From the NCBI GenBank assembly GCA_027622795.1, contig JAQBZA010000019.1, forward strand, positions 1 through 17,698: a stretch of DNA of 17,698 bases, in the 5' to 3' direction. Of the stretch, positions 14,124-17,698 are shown piece by piece (within the stretch, counting starts at the first letter, position 1; each line of letters begins with the position of its first letter). The stretch comes from Planctomycetota bacterium (GTDB lineage: Bacteria; Planctomycetota; Planctomycetia; Pirellulales; UBA1268). Made by a program: the position numbers and the translations under genes. The notes beneath the pieces are model-generated. The model did not search any database, was not told the origin of the DNA, and saw only the letters and a list, made by a program, of their open reading frames with translations.

Positions 14124-14954
14124 GTGACACCGGTGAGGCTCACGGAAAAAGTCATCATTGTCACCGGTAGCGGAACCGGCATCGGCCTCGCGATCGCCCG
14201 GCGCTGCGTCGATGAGGGAGCCCGGGTGGTCATCCATGATCTGCGGGCTGATCTTGTAAGCCACGGTGTCGAATCGCTGCGTGGCAGCACAGCCAACCCC
14301 CGCGCGATCGGCCACGTGGAGGACATCACGGCCTGCGGTTGTCCCGAACGACTGGTAGAAGTCACCCTGGCGGCGTTCGGAAGGCTCGATGGCGTTGTCA
14401 ACAATGCAGCTGTGATCACCACAGGCGACATTCATTCAACGCCGGCCGCCTCCTTTCTTCATACGGTCGCGGTCAACACGCTGGCCCCCCTGCAACTCAT
14501 TCAGGCTGCACTCCCGCATCTGCGGGCAAGTCGGGGAAACGTGCTGAACATCGGAAGCGTCAATGCCTGGTGTGGTGAGCCGAATCTCCTTGCATACTCG
14601 ATCTCTAAGGGCGGCCTGATGACATTGACACGCAATCTGGGTGACGTCCTCTTTCGGAATGAGGGAGTCCGCGTCAACCAGATCAACCCAGGCTGGGTGC
14701 TGACGGAGAACGAGGTAGCGCGGAAGCGGAGCGATGGGCTCGCCGATGACTGGCCGACATATCTACCACCGCAGTTCTGCCCGGCGGGGCGACTGATCCG
14801 TCCCGATGAGATCGCGGCCGCTGCCATCTACTGGCTGGCCGATGAGTCGGGGCCGATCAGTGGTCAGGTTGTCGATCTCGACCAACATCCCTTCATCGGT
14901 AGAAATCCGCCCAAGGACAGCACGACCATTCCGCCGCCCCCTACGTCGAGATGA
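14124..14954 (+). CDS. Short-chain dehydrogenase/reductase (SDR)
   Basis: Classical SDR oxidoreductase of 276 residues, NAD(P)-dependent and cytoplasmic. Cofactor motif TGSGTGIG (14-21), then NNAAV, then the catalytic set Ser145 (NIGSVNAW), Tyr158 and Lys162 (YSISK), and a C-terminal region ending the fold with GPISGQVVDLDQ. About 18 extra residues rich in proline and threonine follow the fold. The GTG at 14124 begins 3 nt after the dehydrogenase stop; a second in-frame GTG at 14133 would give the more usual MRLTEKVIIVTG start, and neither has a strong ribosome site. The stop overlaps the next gene's ATG by 4 nt (ATGA), so translation is probably coupled. Together with the MDR enzyme it provides two oxidoreductase steps in the same pathway, for example epimerisation of a hydroxyl by oxidation and reduction. 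Substrate not readable. Confidence 0.92.
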   Translation: MTPVRLTEKVIIVTGSGTGIGLAIARRCVDEGARVVIHDLRADLVSHGVESLRGSTANPRAIGHVEDITACGCPERLVEVTLAAFGRLDGVVNNAAVITTGDIHSTPAASFLHTVAVNTLAPLQLIQAALPHLRASRGNVLNIGSVNAWCGEPNLLAYSISKGGLMTLTRNLGDVLFRNEGVRVNQINPGWVLTENEVARKRSDGLADDWPTYLPPQFCPAGRLIRPDEIAAAAIYWLADESGPISGQVVDLDQHPFIGRNPPKDSTTIPPPPTSR

Positions 14955-15898
14955 AAACACTCCCGAACCCACCTGCTCCCAGGCGGCCACGACTGGCAGC
15001 CTTTCCCAAGGCCTTTATGCGGTCACTCTGCAGGGATGGTGACATGCGCATCGCGGACTGGATCACGCTGGCTGCTCCTCTCGGCCTTGAGGGACTGGAG
15101 TGGTATGCAGGATTTCTGGAAATGGCCGACGAGGACAACTGGCCACACTTGCGGCGAGCTGTCGAGGCGGAGGGCATGACGATTCCGATGCTCTGCTGCT
15201 CCCCGGACTTCACACATCCCGATCCGGCTTTCCGGGAGGGTGAGATTGCCAAACAGAAGCGGTGGATCGACATGACAGTGGCCCTGGGAGGATCGTTCTG
15301 TCGGGTGCTGTCGGGCCAACGGCGTCCCGAACTGAAGCCCCACGAGGGAGTGAGACTGGCTGCGAATTCCATTCGGACATGTCTTCCGTATGCAGCCGAA
15401 CGGGGCGTCACCCTCATTCTGGAAAATCACTACAAAGATGATTTCTGGGAATACCCTGAGTTTGCCCAAACCATGGAACTCTTCTGTGAGCTGGTCGATG
15501 CGATCGACGATCCACATTTTGGCGTGAACTACGACCCGAGCAATGCATTCCTCGCCGGTGACGATCCTCTTGAACTGCTGCGCCGCGTCTCCGGTCGTGT
15601 CGTCACCATGCATGCCAGTGACCGGATGTTGATCACCGGCACGCTTGCCGACCTCCGTCGTGAAGAGGAGGGGGCGAGTGGCTATGCGAGACGGTTGAAG
15701 CATGGCGAAATTGGGAAGGGGCTCAATGACTATGACGCCATCTTTTCGGTGCTTGCATCCGAGGGATTCTGCGGCTGGATCAGCATTGAGGATGGCGTGA
15801 ACGGCATGGACGAACTGGAACGCAGCGTCAGTTTTGTGCGCGACAAGATTGCCAAGCATTGGCCACGTGAGGAGACGGCACGCTGTGTCGCTCAATGA
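14951..15898 (+). CDS. Sugar phosphate isomerase/epimerase-like TIM barrel (xylose isomerase-like)
   Basis: A 315-residue cytoplasmic protein of the AP-endonuclease-2/xylose-isomerase-like superfamily, which uses a divalent metal to isomerise or epimerise ketoses, and includes some dehydratases. The barrel metal ligands can be placed: Glu158 (LILENHY), Asp195 (NYDPSN), His221 (TMHASDR) and Glu280 (ISIEDG). Other landmarks are CRVLSGQRRPEL and GLNDYDAIFSVL. There is no signal peptide, unlike many secreted planctomycete relatives. The start ATG overlaps the SDR stop by 4 nt. The next gene begins 22 nt after its stop. Family is secure; the reaction is not. The operon suggests interconversion of a keto-sugar or keto-sugar acid before carbon-carbon cleavage. 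Confidence 0.9.
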   Translation: MKTLPNPPAPRRPRLAAFPKAFMRSLCRDGDMRIADWITLAAPLGLEGLEWYAGFLEMADEDNWPHLRRAVEAEGMTIPMLCCSPDFTHPDPAFREGEIAKQKRWIDMTVALGGSFCRVLSGQRRPELKPHEGVRLAANSIRTCLPYAAERGVTLILENHYKDDFWEYPEFAQTMELFCELVDAIDDPHFGVNYDPSNAFLAGDDPLELLRRVSGRVVTMHASDRMLITGTLADLRREEEGASGYARRLKHGEIGKGLNDYDAIFSVLASEGFCGWISIEDGVNGMDELERSVSFVRDKIAKHWPREETARCVAQ

Positions 15899-15920
15899 TC
15901 GATTCTCCCAAGGTGATAGC

Positions 15921-16604
15921 ATGCGTCCGATCGTGCAGATTTCTCTCGACCTCACTGACCTTGACGAAGCGCTTGAGACAGCAGCCACGGCGTTGCGGGC
16001 AGGCGTCGATTGGCTGGAGGCCGGAACACCCCTGATTCTTGCCGAAGGGCTGCACGGCGTCCGGCAACTGCGGGCAGCCTTCCCCGGTGTGCCGCTGGTG
16101 GCAGATCTCAAGACCATGGACGGTGGTTACTTGGAGGCCGAAATGATGGCGACGGCGGGTGCCACCCACGTTGTCGTCATGGCCCGCGCCCATGAGGAGA
16201 CCATCAAGTGTGTCGTCAGGGCAGGAGCCGATTTCGGATGCAAGGTGATGGGTGACAACCTCGGCTGCCATGACATGGTGACTGCTGCCAAGAGTCTCGA
16301 GGACCTCGGTTGTGACTATGTCGTTCACCACATCGGATACGACGAGCGTCGCGGGATTGCGGCAGCTGGGCGACCGATGCCCAGTCCATTGGATCAATTG
16401 CGGGAAGTGGTTGCAGCGGTGCATGTGCCTGTCCAGGCGGTTGGTGGCCTTTCCATCGAGCAGGCGATCCGCTGCCCGCAGTACGGTGCACCTCTCGTCG
16501 TGCTTGGAGCACCGCTGACGATTGATGCTGATGCTTTCCGCACCGCTGACGGCGACCTCGAGGGGGCGTTGCGGCTCATCTGCCGAACGATTCATGGTGA
16601 GTGA
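15921..16604 (+). CDS. Hexulose-6-phosphate synthase / 3-keto-gulonate-6-phosphate decarboxylase family enzyme
   Basis: A 227-residue (beta/alpha)8 protein of the orotidine-monophosphate-decarboxylase superfamily. Two reactions are known in this family: aldol joining (or release) of formaldehyde with ribulose-5-phosphate, and decarboxylation of 3-keto-L-gulonate-6-phosphate to L-xylulose-5-phosphate. Landmarks: DWLEAGTPLI with Glu33, the metal and catalytic motif ADLKTMD with Asp62, Lys64 and Asp67, then VVHHIGYDERR and VQAVGGLSIEQA with the phosphate-binding glycines. DLKTMD is closer to the synthase consensus as I recall it, but the neighbours (sugar dehydrogenases and isomerase, no visible 6-phospho-3-hexuloisomerase or formaldehyde gene) fit a catabolic lyase equally well. 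ATG 15921 has AAGGTGA just upstream; an in-frame ATG at 15834 would overlap the previous gene by 65 nt and adds unrelated residues, so it is rejected. No sugar kinase is visible to make the phosphorylated substrate. Confidence 0.88.
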   Translation: MRPIVQISLDLTDLDEALETAATALRAGVDWLEAGTPLILAEGLHGVRQLRAAFPGVPLVADLKTMDGGYLEAEMMATAGATHVVVMARAHEETIKCVVRAGADFGCKVMGDNLGCHDMVTAAKSLEDLGCDYVVHHIGYDERRGIAAAGRPMPSPLDQLREVVAAVHVPVQAVGGLSIEQAIRCPQYGAPLVVLGAPLTIDADAFRTADGDLEGALRLICRTIHGE

Positions 16605-17698
16605 ACGACGAGCCCGCTCTGGTATCTCCTTGCAACCGCTCGCCGATCGGCTCCAAGGTGATCTTGTCACCGACGACGTTGCTCGCACGATCTATGCGAC
16701 CGATGCCTCTGAGTATCAGGAGCGGCCGCTGGCCGTGGCCTTTCCCAAGACCGACGCCGACGTTGGCGAGATCGTCCGCTTCGCGGCCACCCACCGACTT
16801 GGGCTGATTCCGCGGGCCGCTGGCACGTCGCTGGCCGGGCAGGTTGTCGGCAACGGCATCGTGGTCGATCTCGGTCGCCATCTGAACCGCATTCTCTCGC
16901 TCGATGTTGATCGGCGGCGGGTGCGGGTGCAGCCAGGGGTCGTTCGTAACGAACTCAACCGGTTCCTCGCCCCCCACGGCCTCTTCTTTGGCCCCGAAAC
17001 CTCCACCGCCGGCTGGGCGATGATCGGTGGCATGGTGGGCAACAACTCCTGCGGCTCCAATTCGATCGCTTACGGCACCACCCGCGACCACCTCATCTCG
17101 GCCCGTGGCTTTCTCGCCGACGGGTCCGAAGCCACATTTGGCCCACTCGACGCGGCCAGCTTCCGGTCGGCCTGCGCGGCAGGCGGCTCGCTCGAAACGA
17201 CGATTTACCGCGAACTCCACACAATCCTGTCAGACGCCGCCACGCGGCAACTCATCCGTGACTCGTTTCCACGGCGCGAGGTGACCCGTCGCAACACCGG
17301 TTACGCCCTCGATGCTCTGATGGATGCGTCGTGCTTTGATCCGGAGAGCACCGCTGACTTCAACGCCTGCCGCCTGCTGGCCGGCTCCGAAGGCACGCTC
17401 TTCATGGGTGTCGAGTTTGAACTCAGCCTGATCCCGCCGCCGCCGCCGGGGGCCCTGCTCTGCATTCACTGTGACACCGTTGACGAGGCCCTGCGGGCGA
17501 CAGTCATTGTGATGCGGGATCTCACTGGCCGCGGGATTCGCCCCACCGGCTGCGAACTGATCGATAAGAAGATCCTCGACTGCACGCGAGACAATCTAAA
17601 ACAGACCCGCAACCGGGCGTTTGTGGTGGGTGATCCCGGGGCGGTGCTCGTTGTCGAACTCCGCGACTCCGATCACGACCGCGTCAGCGACGATCTCG
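16594..17698 (+). CDS. GlcD/YdiJ-type FAD-linked oxidoreductase, N-terminal part (3' end beyond window)
   Basis: Oxidation of a 2-hydroxy acid such as D-lactate, glycolate or 2-hydroxyglutarate by a PCMH-type FAD flavoprotein. 368 residues are visible. The FAD domain shows IPRAAGTSLAGQVVGNGIVV, GPETSTAGWAMIGGMVGNNS and YGTTRDHLISARGFLADGS; the GNNS(C/S)G...YGxTxDH pattern is that of the long YdiJ group, whose members run to about 900-1000 residues with a C-terminal iron-sulfur cysteine-rich domain. The later LLAGSEGTLFMGVEFEL begins the FAD-linked oxidase C-terminal domain. The ATG at 16594-16596 lies inside the end of the previous gene, overlapping it by 11 nt, so it is the fifth gene of the operon by position; GTG 16597 is an alternative. 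Whether the iron-sulfur half is present cannot be seen. Substrate inferred only. Confidence 0.9.
   Translation, partial: MVSERRARSGISLQPLADRLQGDLVTDDVARTIYATDASEYQERPLAVAFPKTDADVGEIVRFAATHRLGLIPRAAGTSLAGQVVGNGIVVDLGRHLNRILSLDVDRRRVRVQPGVVRNELNRFLAPHGLFFGPETSTAGWAMIGGMVGNNSCGSNSIAYGTTRDHLISARGFLADGSEATFGPLDAASFRSACAAGGSLETTIYRELHTILSDAATRQLIRDSFPRREVTRRNTGYALDALMDASCFDPESTADFNACRLLAGSEGTLFMGVEFELSLIPPPPPGALLCIHCDTVDEALRATVIVMRDLTGRGIRPTGCELIDKKILDCTRDNLKQTRNRAFVVGDPGAVLVVELRDSDHDRVSDDL

Noticed and set aside
12915..14435. A 506-codon open frame on the minus strand, opposite the MDR and SDR genes
   Set aside because: It lies antisense to two genes with complete catalytic motifs, its translation is rich in His, Arg and Asp without any family pattern, and it would also begin inside the SDR. 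Long antisense frames are expected in GC-rich DNA.
15834..15920. Upstream start for the hexulose-phosphate synthase-like gene
   Set aside because: It overlaps the end of the previous gene by 65 nt and adds residues unrelated to the family; ATG 15921 has its own AAGGTGA ribosome site.
15023..16117. A 364-codon open frame on the minus strand
   Set aside because: Antisense to the TIM-barrel gene and the lyase gene, both with recognisable active sites; low-complexity Ser/Arg-rich translation.
1..17698. CRISPR arrays, tRNA or rRNA genes, insertion sequences, phage or conjugation genes, biosynthetic megasynthases
   Set aside because: No repeated spacer pattern, no cloverleaf or rRNA stretch, no transposase or integrase motif, and no large assembly-line domains were seen in reading both strands.

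Overview
The window reads as chromosome of a planctomycete, probably of the Pirellula/Rhodopirellula type. It is GC-rich and carries marker families of that phylum: a very large secreted haem protein joining a PVC-type membrane-bound dehydrogenase region, HEAT-like repeats and a C-terminal CxxCH domain; a Tat-exported Gfo/Idh/MocA oxidoreductase; and secreted sulfatases. Several genes lack a clear Shine-Dalgarno sequence. The lineage is inferred from gene content only; there is no rRNA or other phylogenetic marker.

Layout. (1) 1-1706, minus strand: a two-gene amino-sugar operon, nagB then nagA (nagA runs off the left edge). (2) 1892-3535, plus strand: glpD, divergent from nagB. (3) 3513-6010, minus strand: an aldolase-like (beta/alpha)8 protein of uncertain function followed by a Tat-exported Gfo/Idh/MocA oxidoreductase, whose 3' end overlaps glpD tail to tail. 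(4) 6192-9128, plus strand: one 978-residue secreted protein made of two complete sulfatases. (5) 9129-9339: a short intergenic stretch holding a probable cytochrome P450 relic. (6) 9340-12891, minus strand: the giant haem dehydrogenase, with an N-terminal sugar-binding-like beta domain. (7) 13092-17698, plus strand: five tightly packed genes, namely a zinc-type alcohol dehydrogenase, an SDR dehydrogenase, a xylose-isomerase-like TIM barrel, a hexulose-6-phosphate synthase/3-keto-gulonate-6-phosphate decarboxylase-type enzyme, and a GlcD/YdiJ-type FAD oxidoreductase cut by the right edge.

Reading together: sulfatases and the exported oxidoreductases would act on sulfated polysaccharide outside the cytoplasm. 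NagA/NagB would feed amino sugars into glycolysis, GlpD would oxidise glycerol-3-phosphate, and the right-hand operon looks like a cytoplasmic route for an uncommon sugar or sugar acid (oxidation, isomerisation, carbon-carbon cleavage, hydroxy-acid oxidation). No transporter, regulator, tRNA, rRNA, CRISPR array, insertion sequence or integrase was seen. The best candidates for something new are the right-hand five-gene pathway, the double sulfatase, the uncharacterised aldolase-like protein, and a nagB that appears to start at CTG.
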